A stretch of DNA of 12,942 nucleotides, taken from NCBI GenBank assembly GCA_041917975.1, contig JAYRWN010000021.1, forward strand, positions 1-12,942, read 5' to 3'. The stretch comes from JAYRWN01 sp041917975 (GTDB lineage: Bacteria; Bacteroidota; Bacteroidia; Chitinophagales; Saprospiraceae). The position numbers and the translations under genes are program-made. Shown piece by piece: positions 1-6,818 of this stretch. The notes under the pieces are model-generated. The model made no database searches. It had not been told where the DNA came from and saw only the letters and a list, made by a program, of their open reading frames with translations. Numbering within the stretch: the first letter of the stretch is position 1; each line of letters opens with the position of its first letter.

Positions 1-1450
1 AATATTTACCATGCCCGAATTTTTAGAAAAACGGTTTTCGCCAACCTCACGGTGGGTGTTATCCATCATTTCTCTGGTGGCTTACGTCCTCACTAAAGTG
101 GCGGTAGGAATTTTCGCCGGTGGAATCGTTTTTGGCGTTTTGCTCCCGGAATTAAATTTCATGGGATTAAACAGTTTTTGGGTAGGTTCCATTCTGGTCA
201 TCGTACTCACCGGTATTTATACCATTTTAGGCGGTTTAAGAGCTGTAGCCTACACAGAAGCCATCCAGACGATAGTCCTAATCCTGGGATCCCTGCTTGT
301 AACTTTGTATGGTCTTAGTGCTTTGGGCGGGTGGCAGGAACTCAAAAATATTGCCGGATCCGAAATGTTCAATCTATGGAAACCTATCGTTCCGGCCGGG
401 ATAGAAGGTACCTGGGCTCCGGTGAAAGAAACCGGGCGTATGGCCTGGTATTTTAACAGTAATTACCCCTGGTTGAGTATGCTATTCTGTGCTCCGATCA
501 TCGGTTTATGGTATTGGTGTACGGATCAATACATCGTCCAACGCATGCTCGGAGCTTCTAACCTGACAGAAGCCCGTCGGGGTACGATTGCCGCGGCATT
601 TTTTAAGTTGTTGCCTGTATTCATATTTATCATCCCCGGCATTATTTGTTATGCTCTGGCCGTCAGTGGAAAAATACCTGCCGTGTCTAACGAACTGCTG
701 GATGCCGAAGGCAAATTAGTGCCAGCACAAGCTCAACAAGCATTTCCTCTTCTGGTGGCAAATATCCTACCAGCAGGAATTCGCGGCATGGTGGTCGCCG
801 GATTATTAGCTGCATTGATGAGTTCACTGGCCGGTGTATTTAATGCCTCCTCCACCCTCTTTACCATGGACCTATACACCAAATTCAAACCGCATACTTC
901 AGAAAAACAATTGGTGCGGATAGGTCGCCTGGCTACAGCGTTCATGGTTTTGATTGGTTTATTTTGGATTCCGGTCATCCAAGGCAGCCGCGGTCTGTAT
1001 GATTATCTGCAAAGTGTACAAGGCTACTTGGCTCCTCCCATCTTCGTAGTTTTTTTCTTTGGGATACTAAATAAACGAATCAACAGCCAGGGTGCTATAG
1101 CCACTTTGGTGGTTGGATTCTTGCTGGGTTTATTCCGGCTGGTGATTGATACGCCGGTGGCTTTGACCCCTGGATTTTCCTACGCCGAGGGATCCTTCCT
1201 CTGGATTATTAATAACATCTTCTTCCAATATTACAGTGTCCTCATTCTGATCGTCTGTGCGCTAGTCATTATAGCGGTTAGTTATGCCACGGCACCACCG
1301 TCTATGTCTCAAATAGCCGGACTCACCACCGCTACGGTCACCGCCGAACAAAAAGCTGAAGTAAAATCCAGTTATACGCGCGGAGATGTCATCGCCTCCG
1401 GCATCGTGTTAATTCTGATCGTGTTAGCCTATCTTTATTTTAACGGGTAA
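1..1450 (+). CDS. SGLT-type sodium/solute symporter (SSS family), 5' end missing
   Basis: Inner-membrane carrier coupling Na+ entry to uptake of a sugar or similar small solute. The reading frame is open to the left edge (codons from base 2 read I-F-T before the Met at 11). That Met sits in the family motif T-M-P-E-F-L-E-K-R-F, which normally lies inside the protein after the first transmembrane helices, so it is unlikely to be the true start; roughly 50-70 residues are missing. Counting from the Met at 11: G-G-L-R-A-V-A-Y-T-E at 74-83, the SGLT hallmark G-L-W-Y-W-C-T-D-Q-Y-I-V-Q-R at 165-178, and a Ser-Ser pair at 271-272 matching the Na+-site serines of vSGLT. Many hydrophobic helices follow, the last near the C-terminus. 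The family is certain; the substrate cannot be read from sequence. It ends 18 bases from the convergent TPR gene. Confidence 0.95.
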   Translation, partial: IFTMPEFLEKRFSPTSRWVLSIISLVAYVLTKVAVGIFAGGIVFGVLLPELNFMGLNSFWVGSILVIVLTGIYTILGGLRAVAYTEAIQTIVLILGSLLVTLYGLSALGGWQELKNIAGSEMFNLWKPIVPAGIEGTWAPVKETGRMAWYFNSNYPWLSMLFCAPIIGLWYWCTDQYIVQRMLGASNLTEARRGTIAAAFFKLLPVFIFIIPGIICYALAVSGKIPAVSNELLDAEGKLVPAQAQQAFPLLVANILPAGIRGMVVAGLLAALMSSLAGVFNASSTLFTMDLYTKFKPHTSEKQLVRIGRLATAFMVLIGLFWIPVIQGSRGLYDYLQSVQGYLAPPIFVVFFFGILNKRINSQGAIATLVVGFLLGLFRLVIDTPVALTPGFSYAEGSFLWIINNIFFQYYSVLILIVCALVIIAVSYATAPPSMSQIAGLTTATVTAEQKAEVKSSYTRGDVIASGIVLILIVLAYLYFNG

Positions 1451-1460
1451 ATAGCTTTGT

Positions 1461-1490
1461 AAAAAAAATCAGGATTTAAATAAATTATCC
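1461..1490 (-). terminator. Possible weak terminator of the minus-strand TPR gene
   Basis: On the minus strand the last codons contain GGAT and ATCC arms (1472-1490) that can pair as a short, AT-rich, bulged hairpin. After the stop codon there is an unbroken run of eight T (the A run at 1461-1468 on the plus strand). The T run is clear but the stem is weak, so this is tentative. Confidence 0.28.
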
Positions 1491-2074
1491 AGTTCGGATC
1501 CTTCCTCGGGTTTGAGTTTTTTGAACTGCAAAAAAGCGTCAAATGATTTAGTGTGATTTTTAAGAGATAAATAAGCTAATGAGAGATTAAACCATGCATC
1601 GCTAAACTGAGCGTCAATCACCAATGCAACTTCATAATGGATAATGGCCAAATCATAATTACTAGCATCAAAATAGACGTTGGCCAGGTTATAATGTGAC
1701 TCTACATGACGAGGGTTCAAACTCAAGGCCTTAGTCAGGGCACCAATGGATTTGGCAGTGTCTCCGCGGCTGGCATAAAGAACTCCTAAGTTACACAAAG
1801 CATCAGCTGTGGCCGACGCTTGGTCTATCGCCTCCAGGTAGCGGCTTTCGGCTTTGGGGTCCCCTTTTTCATCCAGCATCAAAGCTTCTTCAAAAGGAGA
1901 CAGATGGGGTGTAATCCGCCTAAGTCTAAGTCGTCCAACTTTTTCATCCGGATGTAGAAACAAATTCAATTGTCCTTGCGACTCTAAAAGGGCATTTTTA
2001 GAAGTCAGAGCTTTCCGGTATCCCAGTTTGCGATCCGGTAAATCTTTTGGCAAATAAGAAACTATCTTGGCCAT
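1469..2074 (-). CDS. Tetratricopeptide-repeat protein, function unknown
   Basis: A 201-residue soluble protein without a signal peptide or membrane helix. Residues 1-55 are basic and not recognised, with a short Q-L-N-L-F-L segment near 35-40. From about 57 onward there are roughly four TPR units (about 57-88 partial, 89-122, 123-156 and 157-190), seen from the repeated N-L-G-x-x-Y, Y-N-L-A-x-x-Y and F-N-L-S-x-A-Y pattern with a closing P or D at the helix ends. TPRs form a protein-binding scaffold, so a partner-binding role is likely, but nothing identifies the partner. The start follows a TATATTTG box by only 5 bases, suggesting a leaderless message. It is divergent from lepA, and no functional link is evident. 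The N-terminal part might be a degenerate DNA-binding region as in some regulator-TPR fusions, but I see no clear helix-turn-helix. Confidence 0.85.
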   Translation of the reverse strand: MAKIVSYLPKDLPDRKLGYRKALTSKNALLESQGQLNLFLHPDEKVGRLRLRRITPHLSPFEEALMLDEKGDPKAESRYLEAIDQASATADALCNLGVLYASRGDTAKSIGALTKALSLNPRHVESHYNLANVYFDASNYDLAIIHYEVALVIDAQFSDAWFNLSLAYLSLKNHTKSFDAFLQFKKLKPEEGSELDNLFKS

Positions 2075-2079
2075 GATGG

Positions 2080-2087
2080 CAAATATA
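2080..2087 (-). promoter_or_regulatory. Bacteroidota-type -7 box (TATATTTG) for the TPR gene
   Basis: On the minus strand this reads TATATTTG, an exact match to the Bacteroidota -7 consensus TAnnTTTG, followed by CC. Its last base is 5 bases from the ATG. With a transcription start a few bases downstream of the box, the mRNA would begin at or next to the start codon. I see no clear -33 TTTG at the expected distance. Confidence 0.55.
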
Positions 2088-2235
2088 CACTTAATAGACT
2101 GATACTTGTATTATAAATTTTTATTATTTGTTTTGGTGTTTCGTAAAGGATAACCTGGTCTTTACCGCATGCATTGATCAATTAGTTATATTATTTATAT
2201 ATATCTCACCTATTCTCTGGCTAAACAAATACCAG

Positions 2236-2243
2236 TATATTTG
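2236..2243 (+). promoter_or_regulatory. lepA: Bacteroidota-type -7 box (TATATTTG) for lepA
   Basis: An exact TATATTTG, followed by CC, lies 8 bases before the lepA ATG at 2252. It is the same ten-base word as the box of the divergent TPR gene. The predicted transcription start leaves a leader of only a few bases and no room for a Shine-Dalgarno sequence. No convincing -33 element is visible. Confidence 0.55.
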
Positions 2244-2251
2244 CCGCCGTT

Positions 2252-4045
2252 ATGGAGCGTATACGCAATTTTTGTGTCATTGCACACATTGATCATGGAA
2301 AAAGTACATTATCAGACCGTCTTCTGGAAATGACCTCCACCATCCCTGTTCGGGATATGCAGGCCCAGGCCCTGGATGATATGGACTTGGAACGGGAACG
2401 GGGTATAACTATCAAGAGCCACGCTATCCAGCTGTATTATGAGCACAAGGACGGAAAAGTATACACACTTAACTTGATCGATACTCCTGGCCATGTGGAT
2501 TTTTCTTATGAAGTATCCCGCTCAATTGCTGCCTGTGAGGGTGCACTGCTCTTGGTCGATGCCTCCCAGGGTATCCAGGCTCAAACCATTTCCAATCTTT
2601 ACCTGGCGATCTCCCACGATCTGGAGATCATACCCATCCTCAACAAGATTGACATGGAAAATGCCATGATTGATGAAGTTTCTGAACAAATCATTCAGAT
2701 CATCGGCTGTAAAAAAGAAGAAATCATCCTGGCTAGTGGTAAAACGGGGCAAGGCGTGGATAATATTCTGGATGCCATCATTGACAGGATTCCGGCACCT
2801 AAAGGTGATTCACAAGCCCCTCTCCAGGCGCTCATTTTTGACTCGGTTTTCAACTCGTACCGCGGTATTGAGGTCTATTTTCGCATTTATAACGGCACCA
2901 TACGCACTGGGGACAAAGTGCGCTTTCTTAACACCGGTAAGATATACAATGCAGATGAAATCGGCGTATTACGGTTTAAACAGGAACCACGTCCGGAGTT
3001 GCGGGCAGGGGATGTGGGCTACATTATCACCGGAATCAAAGAAAGTAAAGAAATAAAAGTCGGGGATACCATTACTCATGTTGCTAACCCCTGCCTGGAG
3101 GCTGTGAAAGGATTTGAGGATGTCAAACCGATGGTTTTCGCCGGGATTTTTCCATTGGATAATGATGACTTTGAGGACCTTAGGGAAAGCCTGGAGAAAT
3201 TGCAATTAAATGATGCATCTTTAGTTTTTGAGCCGGAAACTTCGGCTGCTTTAGGTTTTGGATTCCGGTGCGGATTTCTGGGAATGCTGCACCTTGAAAT
3301 CGTGCAAGAGCGTTTGTTCAGAGAATTTGACCAGGATGTGATTACTACCGTACCAAACGTATCTTATGAAGCCTTTACGACCAAAGGGGAGCGACTCACC
3401 ATTCATACCCCTTCGGATATACCGGATCCCTCTCTTCTGGATCATGTAGAGGAACCTTATATTGAGGCTCAAATCATCACCAAACCGGAATACATCGGGG
3501 CCATCATGACTCTATGCCTTGAAAAAAGAGGCACATTGATGAAACAGTTTTACCTCACGATTGACCGGGTGGAATTGACTTTTGAGTTGCCTTTGGCCGA
3601 AATAGTATTCGACTTTTATGACCGGCTGAAGTCCATTTCGAGAGGTTATGCCAGCTTTGATTATACTTCTAAAGATTACCGCACATCGGAATTGGTGAAA
3701 GTAGATATAAAATTAAACAACGAAAATGTGGATGCACTTTCCGCCTTAGTGCATAAAGATAAAGCTTATGCCTTCGGCCGGAGAATCTGTGAACGACTTA
3801 AAGACCTCCTTCCGCGTCAACAATTTGTCATCGCCATTCAGGCTGCCATCGGGGCCAAAATCATTGCCCGGGAGACGATTTCTGCCTTGCGCAAAGATGT
3901 TACCGCCAAATGTTATGGTGGGGACATTTCCCGCAAACGCAAATTGTTAGAGAAACAGAAAAAAGGTAAAAAACGTATGCGTCAGATAGGCAATGTTGAA
4001 ATACCTCAAAAGGCCTTTTTAGAGGTGTTGAAGCTAGCTGATTAA
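2252..4045 (+). CDS. lepA: Elongation factor 4 (LepA), ribosome back-translocating GTPase
   Basis: Translational GTPase that binds the 70S ribosome and is thought to remodel stalled or mis-translocated complexes and aid 30S biogenesis. The 597 residues match the family's usual length. GTPase motifs in order: P-loop A-H-I-D-H-G-K-S-T at 11-19, switch I R-G-I-T at 50-53, D-T-P-G-H at 77-81, N-K-I-D at 131-134 and S-G-K-T-G at 162-166. EF-G-like domains II, III and V follow, then the LepA-specific basic C-terminal domain (about 485-597) with the motif C-Y-G-G-D-I-S-R-K-R-K-L-L-E-K-Q-K. The G' and IV domains of EF-G are absent, as expected. The start is fixed by alignment: the family begins with M-x-x-I-R-N-F. 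A -7 box lies just upstream. The next gene follows after 28 bases on the same strand. Confidence 0.98.
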   Translation: MERIRNFCVIAHIDHGKSTLSDRLLEMTSTIPVRDMQAQALDDMDLERERGITIKSHAIQLYYEHKDGKVYTLNLIDTPGHVDFSYEVSRSIAACEGALLLVDASQGIQAQTISNLYLAISHDLEIIPILNKIDMENAMIDEVSEQIIQIIGCKKEEIILASGKTGQGVDNILDAIIDRIPAPKGDSQAPLQALIFDSVFNSYRGIEVYFRIYNGTIRTGDKVRFLNTGKIYNADEIGVLRFKQEPRPELRAGDVGYIITGIKESKEIKVGDTITHVANPCLEAVKGFEDVKPMVFAGIFPLDNDDFEDLRESLEKLQLNDASLVFEPETSAALGFGFRCGFLGMLHLEIVQERLFREFDQDVITTVPNVSYEAFTTKGERLTIHTPSDIPDPSLLDHVEEPYIEAQIITKPEYIGAIMTLCLEKRGTLMKQFYLTIDRVELTFELPLAEIVFDFYDRLKSISRGYASFDYTSKDYRTSELVKVDIKLNNENVDALSALVHKDKAYAFGRRICERLKDLLPRQQFVIAIQAAIGAKIIARETISALRKDVTAKCYGGDISRKRKLLEKQKKGKKRMRQIGNVEIPQKAFLEVLKLAD

Positions 4046-4073
4046 TGCTTTTTGTTCCATCAAATTAAAGCAT
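4045..4073 (+). repeat. Inverted repeat filling the lepA/threonine aldolase junction
   Basis: ATGCTTT (4045-4051) and AAAGCAT (4067-4073) are perfect 7-base inverted arms with a 15-base loop, inside which TTTG and CAAA can also pair. The left arm starts on the last base of the lepA stop codon and the right arm ends on the base before the aldolase ATG. No T run follows it, so it looks more like an intercistronic RNA structure than an intrinsic terminator. Confidence 0.5.
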
Positions 4074-5102
4074 ATGGAGTGGATAAATTTAATGAGTGAC
4101 ACCGTCACCAAACCAACCCCTGCCATGTTGAATGCCATGTTTGCAGCCGAGGTAGGCGACGACGTATTTGGAGAAGATCCGAGCGTAAATGCCTTGCAAG
4201 ACTACGCTGCTCAGCTCTTTGGAAAAGCAGCGGCTCTTTTCTGCCCCTCCGGGACCATGACCAACCAGATCGCTTTAAAGGTACACACCCAGCCATTAGA
4301 TGAAATTATCTGCGATGTTAATTCCCACATTTATCAATATGAGGTAGGCGGCTTTGCTTTTCATAGTCAGGCAAGCATTCAGCTCCTTCAAGGGACGAAT
4401 GGAAAAATAACTGCCGAACAAATCGCAGCAGCCATCAAACCGGATCACGATTGGTTAGCTCAAAGTAAGCTGGTGGTCCTGGAAAATTCTTGTAATAAAG
4501 GAGGCGGAAGTTATTACACACTGGAAGAAATTGACCCGATAACCCAACTTTGCCGGCAGCGCGGTTTGGCATTACATCTGGATGGAGCACGGCTATTCAA
4601 TGTTTTGGCAGAGACCGGTGAATCTCCTGAAGAGGTTGGTCATCGTTTTGACAGTATCTCGGTATGCTTATCAAAGGGATTAGGGGCACCTGTAGGCAGC
4701 CTCCTCATCGGTACACAACCTTTTATAAAACAAGCACGTCGGGTGCGTAAAGTCATGGGTGGAGGAATGCGCCAAGCCGGTTATCTGGCTGCTGCTGGTT
4801 ATTACGCCTTAAAAAACCATCTCCACCGTTTAAAAGAAGATCACCAACACGCCCGACTCCTTGGGGAGACATTAGCCGAACTCCCCTGGGTAGAATATGT
4901 ATCCCCCGTCAGAACAAATATTGTAATCTTTGGAGTGCGTACACCATGGACGGCTCCGGCTTGTATCGAATGGCTAAAAAATCAGGGTATCAAAGCCGTA
5001 GTCATGGGGCCTCAATTGATTAGATTTGTTACACACCTGGATATTACCCCGGAAATGATTCAGCATACTTTAAAAATATTGCGTAAGCCGATTACTCCCT
5101 AA
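4074..5102 (+). CDS. Low-specificity threonine aldolase-like PLP enzyme
   Basis: Fold-type I PLP enzyme of the beta-eliminating lyase family (LtaE-like); family members cleave L-threonine or L-allo-threonine to glycine and acetaldehyde in the cytoplasm. It has 342 residues, the usual length. Visible motifs: S-D-T-V-T-K-P-T at 8-15, V-G-D-D-V-F-G-E-D-P at 27-36, the cofactor-stacking His at 85 (S-H-I-Y-Q-Y-E), H-L-D-G-A-R-L-F with Asp170 and Arg173, PLP-lysine Lys201 in C-L-S-K-G-L-G, G-G-G-M-R-Q near 230, and R-F-V-T-H-L-D near the C-terminus. Some usually conserved positions differ: the common L-R-S-D-T reads L-M-S-D-T, the His in D-I-H-F aligns with Trp127, and E-N-T-H-N reads E-N-S-C-N. 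The start fits the family's N-terminus. It probably shares a transcript with lepA; substrate preference is not certain. Confidence 0.9.
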   Translation: MEWINLMSDTVTKPTPAMLNAMFAAEVGDDVFGEDPSVNALQDYAAQLFGKAAALFCPSGTMTNQIALKVHTQPLDEIICDVNSHIYQYEVGGFAFHSQASIQLLQGTNGKITAEQIAAAIKPDHDWLAQSKLVVLENSCNKGGGSYYTLEEIDPITQLCRQRGLALHLDGARLFNVLAETGESPEEVGHRFDSISVCLSKGLGAPVGSLLIGTQPFIKQARRVRKVMGGGMRQAGYLAAAGYYALKNHLHRLKEDHQHARLLGETLAELPWVEYVSPVRTNIVIFGVRTPWTAPACIEWLKNQGIKAVVMGPQLIRFVTHLDITPEMIQHTLKILRKPITP

Positions 5103-5117
5103 TCGAACAAAAAAAGA

Positions 5118-5711
5118 TTAATCTTCCAGTTTTTTTCTGCGGTTGATCTCATCGCGAATTTTAGCTGCTTTCTCATAATCTTCCTCTCCTAAAACTTCAT
5201 TGAGCAGCTCTCCTAAATCTTCAATCGTATAATTATCCAAAGTTCCTTTTTCGGCTGAAGGTTTTTCTTTGGTGGCAATCTCCTGGGTTTCTCCTTCCAT
5301 GACTATCCCTGCAGAATCCATGATAAATTCGTAGGTGTAAATTGGGCAATGAAAACGCACGGCCAAAGCAATGGCATCAGAAGTTCTTGAATCCACCTCA
5401 ATGATCTCCCCATGGCGTTCACAAATCAGGCGGGCGTAAAAAATACCATCCAGGAGGTTATTCACTACCACTTCTTTCAGATCCACGTCAAATAGCTCCA
5501 GAGTGTTTTTAAATAAATCGTGAGTCAATGGGCGATTGGGCGCCATCCGCTCCATCGCAACGGCTATCGCCTGTGCTTCAAACCCTCCAATTACTATAGG
5601 TAAACGTCTCACCCCTTCTACTTCTCTTAGTACAACTGCATAATTATGTGACTGGGACACACTATGTGAGATTGCTACAATATCCAGTTCTATTTTTTTC
5701 ATTTCGGCCAT
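5118..5711 (-). CDS. Bifunctional nuclease family (BFN/DUF151) protein with UVR motif
   Basis: A 197-residue cytoplasmic protein. Residues about 5-135 form the BFN/DUF151 domain, with the landmarks R-R-L-P-I-V-I-G-G-F-E-A-Q-A-I at 35-49, N-R-P-L-T-H-D-L-F at 59-67, and D-S-R-T-S-D-A-I-A-L-A-V-R at 107-119. A linker rich in Glu and Lys follows, then a UvrB/UvrC-type UVR helix pair at about 163-194 (E-D-Y-E-K-A-A-K-I-R-D-E-I). BFN domains take their name from a plant protein reported to have DNase and RNase activity; the bacterial role is poorly defined. The UVR motif suggests contact with another protein. This domain pairing and length are normal for Bacteroidota. The start could be Met1 or Met4 (M-A-E-M-K-K-I-E-L); neither has a Shine-Dalgarno sequence. 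The 3' end is 15 bases from the convergent aldolase gene. Confidence 0.92.
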   Translation of the reverse strand: MAEMKKIELDIVAISHSVSQSHNYAVVLREVEGVRRLPIVIGGFEAQAIAVAMERMAPNRPLTHDLFKNTLELFDVDLKEVVVNNLLDGIFYARLICERHGEIIEVDSRTSDAIALAVRFHCPIYTYEFIMDSAGIVMEGETQEIATKEKPSAEKGTLDNYTIEDLGELLNEVLGEEDYEKAAKIRDEINRRKKLED

Positions 5712-5734
5712 AAGTCCGACTTAATAATCATCTG

Positions 5735-5742
5735 CAAATATG
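5735..5742 (-). promoter_or_regulatory. Possible -7 box for the BFN-UVR gene
   Basis: On the minus strand this reads CATATTTG followed by C, one mismatch from TAnnTTTG, and lies 23 bases before the start codon at 5711. It lies downstream of the hairpin at 5790-5811 and would let the BFN gene be expressed separately from etfBA. No clear -33 element was seen. Confidence 0.3.
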
Positions 5743-5789
5743 AGAATTTTTTTAAATCAATAATTCCCATATGTCCTTTATAATCTATA

Positions 5790-5822
5790 ACACCTTTAAA
5801 GACAAAGGTGTCTATTTTTTTT
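5790..5822 (+). terminator. Terminator-like hairpin between etfA and the BFN-UVR gene
   Basis: ACACCTTT (5790-5797) pairs perfectly with AAAGGTGT (5804-5811) around a 6-base loop. Three bases later comes a run of eight T on the plus strand (5815-5822). As written it is a good plus-strand intrinsic terminator, although both flanking genes are on the minus strand. Read on the minus strand the same hairpin is preceded by eight A and followed only by an AT-rich, T-poor tract, so it would be a weak terminator for etfBA. Confidence 0.6.
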
Positions 5823-5843
5823 GCCGAATTTCGTTCAAGGGAC

Positions 5844-6800
5844 TTATTTATTTTTAAAAGCTCTAATGGCCGCGGTCAACCTTGGCACCACTTCAAAAAG
5901 ATCTCCGCAAACACCATAATCGGCTGCTTTAAAAAATGGAGCTTCAGGGTCTTTATTAATGACCACAATTACTTTAGAATTGTTCACACCGGCCAGATGT
6001 TGTATAGCACCAGAAATGCCCACAGCAATATATAAATTTGGGCGGATTGCCAACCCGGTTTGGCCGACATGTTCATGATGAGGTCGCCAATCCGCATCGG
6101 CTACCGGACGAGAGCAGGCGGTCGCCGCACCGAGCGCAGACGCCAGGTCTTCAATAATACCCCATTGCTCCGGGCCTTTCATTCCTCGCCCGGCGGAGAC
6201 CACCAGCTCTGCTTCCGGCAGAGGAATGTGGCCTTCTTCGGCAATAGCTTGTATTATTTTGGTTCGCGCCTCGGGAAGATCAATTGGCAAGGATTGCACA
6301 TTTAGGGGTTGTGCGCTTTTGACTAAAGGGATGGCGTTCGGCATTACGGATAAAACACATTTATCCGTGTTTAAAATATATTGGGCTATAGCTTTACCGG
6401 CAAAAACATCTTTCGTCACCTCTATTTTACCTTGTTCGACCCCAACTTTTTTCACTCCGCTGACACAAGCTGCTTTAAGACGGACTGCCAATCTACCAGT
6501 CAGGCATTTTCCATTAGCGGAATGGGCAAGGATGAGAACACGCCCATTGTGCGTATTAAAAACAGTACTAATAACTTGAGTATAAACCTGTGAATCAAAA
6601 CTATTTAAAGTCTCCTGATGCACATGCAAAACTTTTTCTGCACCAAATTCGCTCAGAATAGACAGATCTGCACATGCTCCCAGGATTAATGCCTGGCAGG
6701 GTTCACCGGTCATCTGGGCAATATTCCGGGCCTGAACCATAGCTTCTAAGCCTGATTTTTTGATCTGCCCCTGATGTGTTTCTATAAATGCCAGTATCAT
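5844..6800 (-). CDS. etfA: Electron transfer flavoprotein alpha subunit
   Basis: Large subunit of the soluble ETF heterodimer, which takes electrons from acyl-CoA and related dehydrogenases and passes them to ETF:quinone oxidoreductase. It has 318 residues, normal for the family. The N-terminal ETF domain (about 1-185) is followed by the FAD-binding domain: S-A-G-R-G-M-K-G-P near 202-210, E-D-L-A-S-A-L-G-A near 217-225, S-R-P-V-A-D-A-D-W at 230-238, V-G-Q-T-G at 245-249, G-I-S-G-A-I-Q-H-L-A-G at 261-271, then V-I-N-K-D near 280-284 and A-D-Y-G near 293-296. It lies 18 bases downstream of etfB on the same strand, the usual operon order. The start has no Shine-Dalgarno sequence but fits the family's N-terminus (M-I-L-A-F-I-E). 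Confidence 0.97.
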   Translation of the reverse strand: MILAFIETHQGQIKKSGLEAMVQARNIAQMTGEPCQALILGACADLSILSEFGAEKVLHVHQETLNSFDSQVYTQVISTVFNTHNGRVLILAHSANGKCLTGRLAVRLKAACVSGVKKVGVEQGKIEVTKDVFAGKAIAQYILNTDKCVLSVMPNAIPLVKSAQPLNVQSLPIDLPEARTKIIQAIAEEGHIPLPEAELVVSAGRGMKGPEQWGIIEDLASALGAATACSRPVADADWRPHHEHVGQTGLAIRPNLYIAVGISGAIQHLAGVNNSKVIVVINKDPEAPFFKAADYGVCGDLFEVVPRLTAAIRAFKNK

Positions 6801-6818
6801 TATATAGTTACTTTAAAG

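Noticed and set aside
733..978. Minus-strand open frame inside the symporter gene
   Set aside because: It is the antisense shadow of a strongly conserved SGLT coding region; its translation has no recognisable motif.
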